A DNA stretch of 64,000 nucleotides, taken from the NCBI GenBank assembly GCA_016776905.1, contig JADHSM010000004.1, positions 62,001 through 126,000 on the forward strand. Direction: 5' to 3'. Under the pieces are notes generated by a model. That model ran no database searches. It saw only the letters and a list, made by a program, of their open reading frames with translations, and was not told the DNA's origin. Positions 9,426 through 19,294 of the stretch are shown piece after piece (position 1 is the first letter of the stretch; the number at the start of each line of letters is the position of its first letter). The translations under genes and the position numbers were made by a program. The stretch comes from Planctomycetota bacterium (lineage in GTDB: Bacteria > Planctomycetota > UBA8108 > UBA1146).

Positions 9426-10610
9426 TTAAAAATTAACAGCAAACCTGGTGACGAAACTCGTGACATCATTTCCATATGCTGAGTTCTCGCTGGGAGCAGC
9501 ATTTACCAAATTGAACATGACTCGTGCATTTGGATTCAAGTGCCAGTTCACGCCGATCGAAACGGCTTCTGCGCTTTCACCGGCGAGCATCTCTTCCAGA
9601 TCCATTTCCTGGATACGAAGTGCCACCTCGATCGCGCCTGCGCCATCAGGACCATAATTATTGTTGGGTTTTACTCTTGAGAATATTCCCGAAGAAGTCT
9701 TGTAGGCACGGCTTTCGCCGGTGAGGAAGTAACTGCCCTGAAGATACCAACTGGTTGCTTCAGCTTCGTCTAGGCTGGACTGAACAAACTCTGCTTGAAA
9801 CGATAGGGGGCCTTGAACATAAGCTGCTTCAAGTCCAAGAAGGTCTACGTTTTCAGTCGCCATACTCGCGGAGATGATGTCTTCGCTGAGGTGCGCAAGA
9901 GCATCTGACTTGTACTGAACTGAATCATTAGAAGCAGTCCTGCTGCTGACCCCGAGTCCGAAGTGAAGGAATTGTTGGGTTTCCTTGTTTTGAATAGGGG
10001 CGGCTGTGATTCTTCCTGTAAGAGCGTACTGATCGTCCTCTTGCCCGATTCCGTAGCCATTTGCATCTCTAAAGTACCCGAAAGACAGGGTTCCGAAGTC
10101 CGATTCACCCAGACTCTGCATAGATAGAATCCCCATGTTTCTTCCGGGTGCGATTGCGGAGGTGAAGCTGCGCTCTGCAAATGTGATGTACTTGCTACTT
10201 GTCAGAGTTTCGAGTCCGAAAGGTTCGTATTGCTGACCAACCCTTACTTTTCCGAATACGCCTGCTTCTAAGAGACCGACATATGCATCTTTGAAATCTG
10301 CGTCTCCTCCAGCAAAGTCATACTGTGTTTTGAATTCCACATTATTTCCAATGACACCTGCAAATGCGATTCTTGCTCTTCTAATTTCTGAGCCGTCTGA
10401 TTCTACGTCTACACCGTCTTGCTCAGAGAAAAATCCGTAATCGACCTGGACACGCCCTCCAATAGATAATTTTAAATCACCATCGGGACTTGAGATTCTT
10501 AGACCGTTCTTCCAGTTCACGTTCATGTCTTGCATCGAAAGTGCTTCTTCCGAGACAAAGGTAGAAGAAAGCAGCACGGTGATCATCGTCATTCTTAAAA
10601 ACAAATCCAT
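9426..10610 (-). CDS. OprP/OprO-like porin (phosphate-selective porin family)
   Basis: GLRISSPDGDLKLSIGGRVQVDYGFF...SEIRRARIAFAGVIGNNVEFKTQYDFAGGDADFKDAYVGL...GKVRVGQQYEPFGLE; upstream of pstSCAB. Confidence 0.9.
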   Translation of the reverse strand: MDLFLRMTMITVLLSSTFVSEEALSMQDMNVNWKNGLRISSPDGDLKLSIGGRVQVDYGFFSEQDGVDVESDGSEIRRARIAFAGVIGNNVEFKTQYDFAGGDADFKDAYVGLLEAGVFGKVRVGQQYEPFGLETLTSSKYITFAERSFTSAIAPGRNMGILSMQSLGESDFGTLSFGYFRDANGYGIGQEDDQYALTGRITAAPIQNKETQQFLHFGLGVSSRTASNDSVQYKSDALAHLSEDIISASMATENVDLLGLEAAYVQGPLSFQAEFVQSSLDEAEATSWYLQGSYFLTGESRAYKTSSGIFSRVKPNNNYGPDGAGAIEVALRIQEMDLEEMLAGESAEAVSIGVNWHLNPNARVMFNLVNAAPSENSAYGNDVTSFVTRFAVNF

Positions 10611-10663
10611 AATTGGCTCCTTTAGAACATGGTGAAGGTAAATTGGGAATCGTAGAGTTAGAG

Positions 10664-10722
10664 TGTACTTTATGTGAGGATTACGTAAGGCTTCGCATGT
10701 ACTTTATGTGAGGATTACGTAA
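10664..10722. repeat. Two direct 25-bp repeats (34-bp period) in the porin/OYE divergent intergenic region
   Basis: tgtactttatgtgaggattacgtaa at 10664-10688 and 10698-10722, each ending in the palindrome TTACGTAA. Confidence 0.9.
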
Positions 10723-10762
10723 AGAGGGTTCTTTTATCCGTATTTCCCGGATATTGCCCATC

Positions 10763-10806
10763 TAAGACTCTTTTTGTCGGGATATAAGACTCTTTTTGTC
10801 GGGATA
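10763..10806. repeat. 22-bp perfect tandem duplication just upstream of the OYE gene
   Basis: taagactctttttgtcgggata twice, head-to-tail. Confidence 0.92.
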
Positions 10807-10821
10807 TTTCAGGAGATTTTC

Positions 10822-11922
10822 ATGGTGAATCAGCAATGGCCTATCTGGATGGCCCCCTTGACGCGCTCCAGAGCAATGCAACCCGGTAATATTCCAACTG
10901 AAATCCACGCCGAATATTACGCACAGCGTGCACATCCTAGAAATGGTGCTGTCGCTATTATCTCTGAAGCAACTCCGGTGTGTCCTGAAGGTCATGGTTA
11001 CTTTGCCACACCGGGCATACATACTGACGAACAAGTGGACGGGTGGAAAAAAACGACACGAGCTGTCCATGAAGTAGGGGGCAAAATTTATTGCCAACTC
11101 TGGCATGTTGGAAGAGTGAGCCATGTCAGCTTACAGCCGAATGGAAAAGCTCCAGTTTCATCTACAACAACTCTTGGTGGCGGAAAAACTTACATCGATG
11201 CAAAGGGAACGAGAGTCAAGACGTCAGCTCCACGAGCTTTAGAGACAGCGGAAGTACATGATGTTATTGAGAAGTTTCGAATAGCAGCCGGTCGCTGTAT
11301 GGAAGCCGGTTTCGACGGTGTTGAGATTCATGGAGCTAACGGATATCTCCTCGAGCAATTTCTTCGATCAGGTATTAATGATAGGTCTGATGAGTTTGGC
11401 GGCTCACTGGAGAATCGACTCAAAGTTTGTCTTGAGGTCGCCAAGTCGATTTCGTCTGAGATCGGTCCCGATCGAACAGGTTATAGGATTTCTCCTATAT
11501 CAGGTGAACTCGAGGGCGGGCGATTCGATGAAAACATGGAAGAGACTTACGCGTCCTTAGCCATAGGGCTTGCTGATTTGGATATCGCTTTTATCGATGT
11601 TGTTGAAAGTTTTTCAGTGGGAGTAAGAGAAGAGGGCTTGGACGCCATCTGTGCTCGAATTCGCAAAGCGTTTTCAGGCGGCGACTCCAAACTCTATCTT
11701 GCAGGCGGGGGATACACCCGAGAATCCGCAAGAGAGGCTCTCGATTCCAAGAGATGTGATGGAGTTATTTTTGGAAGAGATTTCATTTCAAATCCTGATC
11801 TTCAAAAGAGACTGCGCGAGAATTTGCCTCTAACGCCTTGGGAGAGAAGATCCTTCTATCTTGGAGGAGCTGAGGGATATGTGGATTGGCCCACCTTTGA
11901 AGACGAATCTGAAGGTGCCTAA
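10822..11922 (+). CDS. NADH:flavin oxidoreductase, Old Yellow Enzyme family
   Basis: APLTRSRA, EYYAQRA, GGKIYCQLWHVGRVSH, GFDGVEIHGANGYLLEQFLRSGINDRSDEFGGSLENR. Start taken at ATG 10822 preceded by aggaga. Confidence 0.93.
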   Translation: MVNQQWPIWMAPLTRSRAMQPGNIPTEIHAEYYAQRAHPRNGAVAIISEATPVCPEGHGYFATPGIHTDEQVDGWKKTTRAVHEVGGKIYCQLWHVGRVSHVSLQPNGKAPVSSTTTLGGGKTYIDAKGTRVKTSAPRALETAEVHDVIEKFRIAAGRCMEAGFDGVEIHGANGYLLEQFLRSGINDRSDEFGGSLENRLKVCLEVAKSISSEIGPDRTGYRISPISGELEGGRFDENMEETYASLAIGLADLDIAFIDVVESFSVGVREEGLDAICARIRKAFSGGDSKLYLAGGGYTRESAREALDSKRCDGVIFGRDFISNPDLQKRLRENLPLTPWERRSFYLGGAEGYVDWPTFEDESEGA

Positions 11923-13034
11923 TGCCAGAATTTTATGCTTCAGCGATACAAAATACTGAGTCAGCCCTCTGTGATGAGTTACGAGAATTGGGGTTCCGAA
12001 GTGTCCGTCTCAATCGAGGTGGCATACCATTTCGGGGAGAATGGAGCGAAGGGTGGCGAGCCTGCCTTGAAAGCAGAATCGCGCAGAGAATCCTCGTTGT
12101 TATGGGACGTAATCCTGTCTCAGATGCGGATCAATTATATGAAGCCGCTAGAGAGATTCCTTGGACAGACTTTTTGACTTCTCAGCAAACGCTTTCTGTG
12201 AACTGCGTGGCAGTGGGAAGCGCATTGAGGCATAGCGGCTTCGTTGCCTTGCGGGTGAAAGATGCCATTGTTGATCAGGTCAGAGATTTGGAGGGAGAGC
12301 GACCTTCCATCGATCGAGAAGATCCTGATGTTCGAGTCTTTGTCTATCTTGCCAACAACAAGGCGACCTTTTATCTAGATATGTCAGGGCAGCCGCTTCA
12401 TCTGAGGGGCTATCGTGAAAAATCGGGAGATGCTCCGTTGAGGGAGAATCTCGCTGCAGCAATATTGCGAATGTCCGGTTGGGATCAAAAAACACCTCTT
12501 ATCGATCCTATGTGCGGATCAGGAACATTGGCGATTGAAGCGGCTCAATGGGCCGCGCGTCTCGCCCCTGGACTCTCTCGTGATCGATTTGGATTTGAGA
12601 GGTGGAACAATTTCGACGAAGAAATGATGCAGTCTCTACGCCAGCTCAGAGGTGAATTGAGAGCGGCGGCGACAGGACAAAAACCATCAATTGTTGCGAG
12701 AGATAACGATGGAGAAGTTCTGGATATCGCCAAAGCCAATTCCAGAATCGCAGGAGTTCAATTGTCATTCAAAAACCAGTCGATTCTGGATCTTCAATCG
12801 GACGGACCTGCACGAACGCTTGTGACAAATCCTCCCTATGGAAAACGACTCTCTTCAGATGACGAGTTTTTGGGAAAAATGGGTGCCGTGATAAGGCGGT
12901 TACACGGCTGGAGAGTTGCCATATTGTCCGGTAGCTCCAACATTGAGCGAGCAATAAAGATCCCACCAATAAATAGTATCCCATTGGTCAACGGGGATCT
13001 GGATTGCCAGCTTCTCATTTATCAGATCGACTGA
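11922..13034 (+). CDS. THUMP-domain class I SAM rRNA methyltransferase (RlmL/YcbY N-terminal-like)
   Basis: LIDPMCGSGTLAIEAAQWAARLAPGL, FGFERW, TNPPYGKRL. Confidence 0.9.
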   Translation: MPEFYASAIQNTESALCDELRELGFRSVRLNRGGIPFRGEWSEGWRACLESRIAQRILVVMGRNPVSDADQLYEAAREIPWTDFLTSQQTLSVNCVAVGSALRHSGFVALRVKDAIVDQVRDLEGERPSIDREDPDVRVFVYLANNKATFYLDMSGQPLHLRGYREKSGDAPLRENLAAAILRMSGWDQKTPLIDPMCGSGTLAIEAAQWAARLAPGLSRDRFGFERWNNFDEEMMQSLRQLRGELRAAATGQKPSIVARDNDGEVLDIAKANSRIAGVQLSFKNQSILDLQSDGPARTLVTNPPYGKRLSSDDEFLGKMGAVIRRLHGWRVAILSGSSNIERAIKIPPINSIPLVNGDLDCQLLIYQID

Positions 13035-13040
13035 TGAAAC

Positions 13041-13844
13041 TCAGCGCTTCTGCTTTGAGAGTAGTTTTTTCCATTGAAGATTGGATTCCTTCGCAACATT
13101 TCGTAGGAATTTTCGTCCATCCGAATTCAGGGTATCGAGATTCTTGATGGGGAGATTTTTAGGTGCTCTAGAGCGAGGATCTTTTCCAGAAATAGTCGCT
13201 TCTATCACAATCAATGAGAGGTACATGCCAGCCACACTGGGGTGTTCGGCATCTTTGTCGTACATGTTTAGAGCGGGCTGCCTCTTTTTTGAGAGACTCC
13301 AGGCGAACCCTACTGGGGCGACTTCAACCTTTAGCGACTTTGATATTTCCAAATGAGCTGCCATGATCTGTTCCATTGAAATCCAGTTCAATCTCTCGTA
13401 GTCCCAAGCCATGAAAAGGATGGGGCGAGCTCCTGATTTACGAACAAGTTCGACGAACTTCTGGGAATATTCTTTAAACGATTTCACGGATGTTTCTGGA
13501 ATGTCTTCTTGAAGAATGACGATATCAAACTTGCCGTTTTTGATTTTTTCTACAGCCTTGGTTTTGTTCCACATCACCTCGAGAGAAGCGCCTCCTCTGA
13601 CAACGGATTCTGTTTGATATCCGAGTGAGGGTGTCATCGAATCAGAGAGAATCTTGAGATGTTTATCGAGACCACCATTCCAGAACGTGAAACTGTTTCC
13701 GACAAATAGAACTTTGATAGTGGTGGCGGTCTCCGGATCTTGGGGAGTCTTGTCATCTCCGAGAAGCGGAGTTGCGAGACACATGGATTGAATCACTGCG
13801 ATGAAGAACAGTGTGGTTGTGAGCAATAACGTAGATTTAGACAT
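13041..13844 (-). CDS. Secreted SGNH/GDSL-like hydrolase-fold protein
   Basis: N-terminal signal peptide; KVLFVGNSFTFWNGGLDKHLK block I-like motif, DIVILQEDIPE, AEHPSVAGMYL. Confidence 0.7.
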   Translation of the reverse strand: MSKSTLLLTTTLFFIAVIQSMCLATPLLGDDKTPQDPETATTIKVLFVGNSFTFWNGGLDKHLKILSDSMTPSLGYQTESVVRGGASLEVMWNKTKAVEKIKNGKFDIVILQEDIPETSVKSFKEYSQKFVELVRKSGARPILFMAWDYERLNWISMEQIMAAHLEISKSLKVEVAPVGFAWSLSKKRQPALNMYDKDAEHPSVAGMYLSLIVIEATISGKDPRSRAPKNLPIKNLDTLNSDGRKFLRNVAKESNLQWKKLLSKQKR

Positions 13845-14025
13845 GTTGACCTTTCAGCATTCCCGAGGTTTCCATTAATGGACCCTGAGGACACAATTTA
13901 CGGGCGTGAAAGGAAATATTCGAACTCATTCCGGAAGAGTTTTATTCGAAAGGGTGACAAAATAGACCTATTGGTCCACTAGGTGGTGAGAAACATTTGA
14001 AACACCCCAAGGAAACGGAGATCCC

Positions 14026-14514
14026 ATGCCTAGCATTCATACATTAGAGAAAGAGTTGGTTCTTCCTACAGATCTAGAGACGGCTTGGAAGTTCATCAGT
14101 ACTCCGAGAAACCTCGATGCGATCACTCCCGATGATATGTCGTTTTCAATTATGACCGATGTCCCTGATGAGATGTATGACGGTTTGTTGATCGAGTACC
14201 GGGTGGGAATTCCATTTATTGGATCTCAGAAATGGCTGACAGAGATCAAGTACATCAAAGACCGACACTCATTTGTGGATGAGCAGCGAATCGGTCCTTA
14301 CAGCCTTTGGTTTCATTATCACGAGATTACTGAGGTTCCTGACGGAGTTCGGTTTGTGGATAAAGTCACCTATACTCTTCCGTTTGGTCCTCTTGGGGCG
14401 ATTGCTCACGCGGTCTATGTGAAGTCTGAGTTGGCAAGAATTTTCAAGTATCGACAAGAAGCCATGAATCGAATTTTTAATGGTCAGGAAAAGGATTCCA
14501 ATTCCTCTAGCTGA
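14026..14514 (+). CDS. SRPBCC family ligand-binding protein
   Basis: LVLPTDLETAWKFISTPRNLDAITPDDMSF...TLPFGPLGAIAHAVYVKSELARIFKYR. Confidence 0.82.
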   Translation: MPSIHTLEKELVLPTDLETAWKFISTPRNLDAITPDDMSFSIMTDVPDEMYDGLLIEYRVGIPFIGSQKWLTEIKYIKDRHSFVDEQRIGPYSLWFHYHEITEVPDGVRFVDKVTYTLPFGPLGAIAHAVYVKSELARIFKYRQEAMNRIFNGQEKDSNSSS

Positions 14515-14535
14515 CGAACGACTTCAACGTCACAG

Positions 14536-14574
14536 AAAAAAGGCCCCGTCGTTGAAACGACGGGGCCTTTTTTT
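14536..14574. terminator. Bidirectional rho-independent terminator
   Basis: aaaaaaggccccgtcg-ttgaaa-cgacggggccttttttt between convergent genes. Confidence 0.95.
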
Positions 14575-14610
14575 AAGACTTCAGAGGCAAATGGAATTTG
14601 CCTTTAGAAA

Positions 14611-16431
14611 TCAAAGTTGAAATCCTGCTCTGAGGTCGCTACCCGGTACTTGACTTTCTAAGTATTCGAAGAAATCGGAGAGTCCGAACAGGTTAGGTTC
14701 TGTCTGCTCTGGGTCTGGTCCGATTTCTTCGAAGGGTGCAGAGGGTGCCGCGCCACCGCTGAAGAGGTAACTTAATGTGAAGATCACGTCACTGATATCG
14801 TGAGCACCGTCACCATTTGCATCTGCTGCGGAGGCGGGGATTGCTTCGGGCCCTCCGCTGAACAACTTACCCAAACTACCAATGGCGTCTGCGACGTTAA
14901 TCTGTTGATCACGGGTAAAGTCTGCTCTGCGGAACCAGTCCCAAGGTACGTCAATGACGATGGGGCCAGGACAGATTCTTCTCTTGATGGTATCGGGGGT
15001 CACGTCGAGCACTTCATGGTTTAAGTTGAGATCGACCAAGATGGTTACCATATCCGTGACTCGAGGAGGATCTTGAGGAGTCGATCTGTCAATGTTTAAT
15101 GAGTGAACAGGGCATCCTGGAAGTGTTCCGTCGGGTAAGGTTCTGACGATATATTCGTCTGCTGGACCATAGCACCAGGTGGTCGTTACTCCGCTGGAGA
15201 AGATTGTTCCGTCGAACAACTCATGAACATCTGTGAGAATCTCAACATTGGTCGATCCATATCCATAATAGAAGACGATATTACCGTTGTTTTTGACTCT
15301 AAGAACTGCACCTTCGTTATCGAAGGCTCCTCTACCAGCAAGAATGAAATCACCGTTCATGGTTTCCCGGATGTCCCCATAAGAGATGAACCCGTGGTAG
15401 CGATCTTGCTGGATCAAGTTCAGGTTGACCGGTTCCAGAGTGAAAATCTGAGTTGAAATGGGAGCTCCTGTCGCTTCGACGACATGGCTGACAACCTTGA
15501 CAAGGCCGGTAGAGGTGAACTCTATTGCTCGTCCTTTGGAATCTGTGAATGTTGGACCGTAAAGGCCAGACTTCAGTGGGTTTCCTCCCAGGTCGGTCCG
15601 GACAACGAGTGTCTCCGCAATTCCTGGTGGGTTCACTTGCTTTGTTCCACCGGTGACGAGGTAACCCTCCGGCAAGAATGCACCTGTTTGCGGGTCATCT
15701 ACGGGAGGGGCGACCACGATATCGTCAAAGCTTGCTCCAGATCCAAATCCAAAGAGGTTGTTGAAAAATCTCACGTCATGGTAGAGCCTCATGAAGTTCA
15801 AACTGAGGTCAGTGTTGACGTTTAGCATATAAGGAACGACACCGACATTATCTGTCAACGATATCGAACCCACGACAACAAGCTCACCTTGATGGTTTTG
15901 TATGATCTTGTTTCCCACGCCTCTCTCAGGAGCGATGGTTGCTCCAGGAGTTGGAATGACTCCACCATATGTCCTGAATTGAAGGGCATGACCATTGAGA
16001 TCTGTAGTTACGATAAAGATAGGATCAGTAGTGTTCACATGGAGGTTATGCCCTGTGACGGCATAGCCAATAGCTGCACCTGAATCGTCATGCATCTCCA
16101 CGACTGATAGAGGGAATTGATGACCCGGTTGGTTATTACTCGGCATCTGTCCGATTTTTCTCGACCAGATGATGTCACTGTTGCCATCGATCTTATTGAG
16201 ATAGATTTTCACCTGAGGACCCGTCGTCGTGTTGAATCGAATGACTGGGGAAACAGTGACGTAGTTGCCATCTGAAGTGGGCGTCATCTCCATGGATATT
16301 TCAAATCCAGAAGTTCCAAAGTTGGACATGTGCTCTTGTGCACTGATCGGTAACGCCAGTCCCAGAACTAATAATAAGAAGCCCAAAAGACGTGAGGCAG
16401 GCACAAACCTCTGTAGATTGCTGGAGGACAT
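14611..16431 (-). CDS. Secreted protein with C-terminal dockerin-like module
   Basis: Signal peptide LLGFLLLVLGLALPISAQ; C-terminal RADFTRDQQINVADAIGSLGKLFSGG...DANGDGAHDISDVIFTLSYLFSGG. Confidence 0.8.
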   Translation of the reverse strand: MSSSNLQRFVPASRLLGFLLLVLGLALPISAQEHMSNFGTSGFEISMEMTPTSDGNYVTVSPVIRFNTTTGPQVKIYLNKIDGNSDIIWSRKIGQMPSNNQPGHQFPLSVVEMHDDSGAAIGYAVTGHNLHVNTTDPIFIVTTDLNGHALQFRTYGGVIPTPGATIAPERGVGNKIIQNHQGELVVVGSISLTDNVGVVPYMLNVNTDLSLNFMRLYHDVRFFNNLFGFGSGASFDDIVVAPPVDDPQTGAFLPEGYLVTGGTKQVNPPGIAETLVVRTDLGGNPLKSGLYGPTFTDSKGRAIEFTSTGLVKVVSHVVEATGAPISTQIFTLEPVNLNLIQQDRYHGFISYGDIRETMNGDFILAGRGAFDNEGAVLRVKNNGNIVFYYGYGSTNVEILTDVHELFDGTIFSSGVTTTWCYGPADEYIVRTLPDGTLPGCPVHSLNIDRSTPQDPPRVTDMVTILVDLNLNHEVLDVTPDTIKRRICPGPIVIDVPWDWFRRADFTRDQQINVADAIGSLGKLFSGGPEAIPASAADANGDGAHDISDVIFTLSYLFSGGAAPSAPFEEIGPDPEQTEPNLFGLSDFFEYLESQVPGSDLRAGFQL

Positions 16432-16668
16432 GGGGTCCCCTTTCGGCGGGTATGTGGTGAGGAGCTACGACTCCTATTTCCGCCTGACGACATGCCAGGT
16501 AGGTTTCATCCGGGATTGGCGAGGGATCGGACAAAAAATATATCCCCTCGGCGGGTTGTGTTTATCGGCCCCGTTGCGGGTTCGTTTGACAATAAATTCG
16601 TGATTCGATTACCGTATGGGGGTTCCGACACGGTCGCCGCGGTGTACGGAACAGGGATTGAGGGAATA

Positions 16669-16854
16669 ATGGGGAACTGGACAAACTCCGTGATTTGCGG
16701 ACTCATTGGTGCAGTGGTGGGTTGTCTTGCTTACTTCGTGGTCAACAAGATCGTTGCTGATATCGATCTGTTCGCCGCTGTGGGTATTGCATCCTTCTTC
16801 GGTGCGTTCTTCTCGAACGTATTCACCGCCAACAAGGAGCAGATCACAGCCTAA
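16669..16854 (+). CDS. Small (61 aa) predicted membrane protein
   Basis: MGNWTNSVICGLIGAVVGCLAYFVVNKIVADIDLFAAVGIASFFGAFFSNVFTANKEQITA; agggaat upstream, strong terminator downstream. Confidence 0.65.
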   Translation: MGNWTNSVICGLIGAVVGCLAYFVVNKIVADIDLFAAVGIASFFGAFFSNVFTANKEQITA

Positions 16855-16876
16855 ATGGTTTGAACTTGCTAACTTG

Positions 16877-16911
16877 AAGCCCTTCCGGTTTTCCGGGAGG
16901 GCTTTTTTTTG
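16877..16911 (+). terminator. Rho-independent terminator
   Basis: agcccttccgg-ttt-tccgggagggcttttttttg. Confidence 0.92.
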
Positions 16912-16970
16912 TCTGAATCTTTCGTGACGAGTGATCTTGTAAGCAGAGGTATTCTTGGAGGGATCCGGAA

Positions 16971-19256
16971 GTGATACTGATGCTGTGGATTCCTGATTTT
17001 GGAATCCTAAGAAACCGGATAGAAATTGGAAGAAAGATGGTTCCCTTGATGATCATGACTCTTCTCAGTGCGGCGCTGCCTGGGGATGAACAGGATGCGG
17101 AAGCGGGTGTGGGCGGTTGGAGATTGGCGAACAGTCCCAGTGCATATCTTCGAGAGCATAGTGAAAATCCTGTGGAGTGGCATCCTTGGGGCGATGCGGC
17201 TTTCGAGGAAGCCCGAAAACTTGACCGTCCCGTTTTCCTTTCCATTGGGTATTCCAGTTGTCACTGGTGTCACGTGATGAGGAGAGAGTCCTTCTCTGAC
17301 GAGGCGATTGCTGCCTATCTCAACGCGAATTTCATTTCAATAAAAGTGGACCGTGAAGACCTTCCGCATGTGGATGAAGTCTACATGGATGCAGTGAGAG
17401 CGATGACGGGAGGAGGCGGGTGGCCTCTTTCTGTATTTTTGTTTCCAGATGGAAAACCTTTCTATGGGGGAACATATTTCCCTCCGCGTCAACGATTCAA
17501 TCGACCCGGTTTTCTTGAAATCAGTGGTTCTATTATCAAAGCATGGAATACAGATCGCGGAAAAATGCGTGAGAGTGCGACAGGTCTCCTCGATCATTTA
17601 TCGAAAAGAGACCAGCGGCAGCACGAGGGACAATCGATGGAGTTGTTTCTCGGTGGAGGAATACAGTCCGCTGCCAGTAGCTATACATTAGATCCTCCGG
17701 GATTTGGGGCAGCACCCCGATTCCCATCCCCACGATTCTTGCAGTTTCTGGTAGGAGAGGGATCTCTTTCAGGGGATGAGACATCGGTGAAAAGAGCCGT
17801 GTCTGTTCTTCGGGAGATGGCAGCGGGCGGAATCTATGATCAGGTGGCGGGTGGATTCCACCGATATAGTGTCGATGCCCAATGGCAGGTCCCGCACTTC
17901 GAAAAAATGCTCTATAACCAGGGGTCATTGGCCGAAAGTTATCTGGAGGCTGGAAGAATCACGAGTGACGAGTCTCTTCTTCAAATAGGGCGGGCAACTC
18001 TGGATGCCATGCTTTCCCAGTTTCAACTTCAAGACGGATCATTTGCAGGCTCTTGGGATGCTGATTCTGGAGGTGTTGAAGGATCGTATTATGTATGGAC
18101 TCCTGAGCAGGTGAAGGAAACAGTCGCTCCAGAATCTGTCGAGTTGGTCTGCGATCATTTTGGCATCGAAGAAGAAGGTAACTTTGAGGGTGGTGAAGCC
18201 AGCGTTCCTCGTATCGCCATGAGCTTAGAGACCGCTGCTAAAAAGCATGGTCTTTCCGTTGAGGAGGCCCAGAAGCGACTGGATCAAGCCGTTTCCAAGA
18301 TGCTCAAAGTACGGGATACAAGGGTGGCTCCCAAACGTGATGATAAGGTGGTCTTGGGGTGGAATGCTCTGGCGATATCGGGTCTGGCCCGAGGGGCTAC
18401 AATTTTAGACGAGTCTCGTTTTCGTGAGGCCGCTGTTCGTGCCTATGGAGCATTAAAAGGATCTCTTGTTGAAGAAGAGAGATTCCTTCGGAGACGAGAT
18501 CGCCATGTCTCTGAAAAGGGAGAGGCTCATGTCGTCGAGGGAAATCCTGCGACTCTTCAGGATGCCGCCCTTTGGATGAAATCGGTTCTCGACCTGTACG
18601 AGGCCACATTTCGACCTGAATTTATTCTGGAAGCGCGGCGTTGTTGGGAAGTGATTCTCAAGAATTTTGGCCCGCTGGAGACGGGTGAGGCCCTGTATGA
18701 AGCTCCTGAGGGGGCCGAGATCCTCATGGGGCGTCGTAAGGATTACTTCGACGGTGCCATTCCTTCCGGGAATGCGACGACGGCACGCAACCTTCTCCGT
18801 CTTTATGAGCTTACGGGTGAGTCGGTGTATTTGGAATCTTCGATGAACATCGTCGAGGCGGCATTGAGCAGAGTGGGACCTTATCCCATGGGGGCTTCAG
18901 AGTTACTACTCGCTGTTCAGGCGCTCCAGCGTCGGGTTCCCGTCATTGTGATTGCGGGTGATCCTTCAAAAGAAACCACTCAACGGATGTTGGAATCTGC
19001 TCTTCAGTCGAAGGTCCCATTTTCTGTGGTGGCATTACGACCTGAAGGAGAAGCTGGAGAGTCTGCAGAAAAAGCGATACCTCTTCTTGAAGGTAGAAGT
19101 TCAGGAGAAGTTGAAGCGCGTGCTTTCGTTTGTATCGATCAGGTTTGTGAAGTCCCACTCGAAAAAGTTGAAAACCTTGTATTGCGCATGGATCAACTCT
19201 CAAAAGAGATTCGTACTGCCAATGATAGCAACAGCAGCGAATCCAAGTCAGAGTAG
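16971..19256 (+). CDS. Thioredoxin-like DUF255 (YyaL/SSP411 family) protein
   Basis: NSPSAYLREHSENPVEWHPWG, IGYSSCHWCHVMRRESF, GGGGWPLSVFLFPDGKPFYGGTYFPP. Confidence 0.95.
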   Translation: MILMLWIPDFGILRNRIEIGRKMVPLMIMTLLSAALPGDEQDAEAGVGGWRLANSPSAYLREHSENPVEWHPWGDAAFEEARKLDRPVFLSIGYSSCHWCHVMRRESFSDEAIAAYLNANFISIKVDREDLPHVDEVYMDAVRAMTGGGGWPLSVFLFPDGKPFYGGTYFPPRQRFNRPGFLEISGSIIKAWNTDRGKMRESATGLLDHLSKRDQRQHEGQSMELFLGGGIQSAASSYTLDPPGFGAAPRFPSPRFLQFLVGEGSLSGDETSVKRAVSVLREMAAGGIYDQVAGGFHRYSVDAQWQVPHFEKMLYNQGSLAESYLEAGRITSDESLLQIGRATLDAMLSQFQLQDGSFAGSWDADSGGVEGSYYVWTPEQVKETVAPESVELVCDHFGIEEEGNFEGGEASVPRIAMSLETAAKKHGLSVEEAQKRLDQAVSKMLKVRDTRVAPKRDDKVVLGWNALAISGLARGATILDESRFREAAVRAYGALKGSLVEEERFLRRRDRHVSEKGEAHVVEGNPATLQDAALWMKSVLDLYEATFRPEFILEARRCWEVILKNFGPLETGEALYEAPEGAEILMGRRKDYFDGAIPSGNATTARNLLRLYELTGESVYLESSMNIVEAALSRVGPYPMGASELLLAVQALQRRVPVIVIAGDPSKETTQRMLESALQSKVPFSVVALRPEGEAGESAEKAIPLLEGRSSGEVEARAFVCIDQVCEVPLEKVENLVLRMDQLSKEIRTANDSNSSESKSE

Positions 19257-19294
19257 GTCACTGAGACATTGAACAACACAGGAATGGGAATCTG

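Noticed and set aside
16971-19256. SSCHWCHVM in the DUF255 protein as possible Sec-related site
   Set aside because: Ordinary CxxC thioredoxin-like motif typical of the family, with no in-frame UGA.
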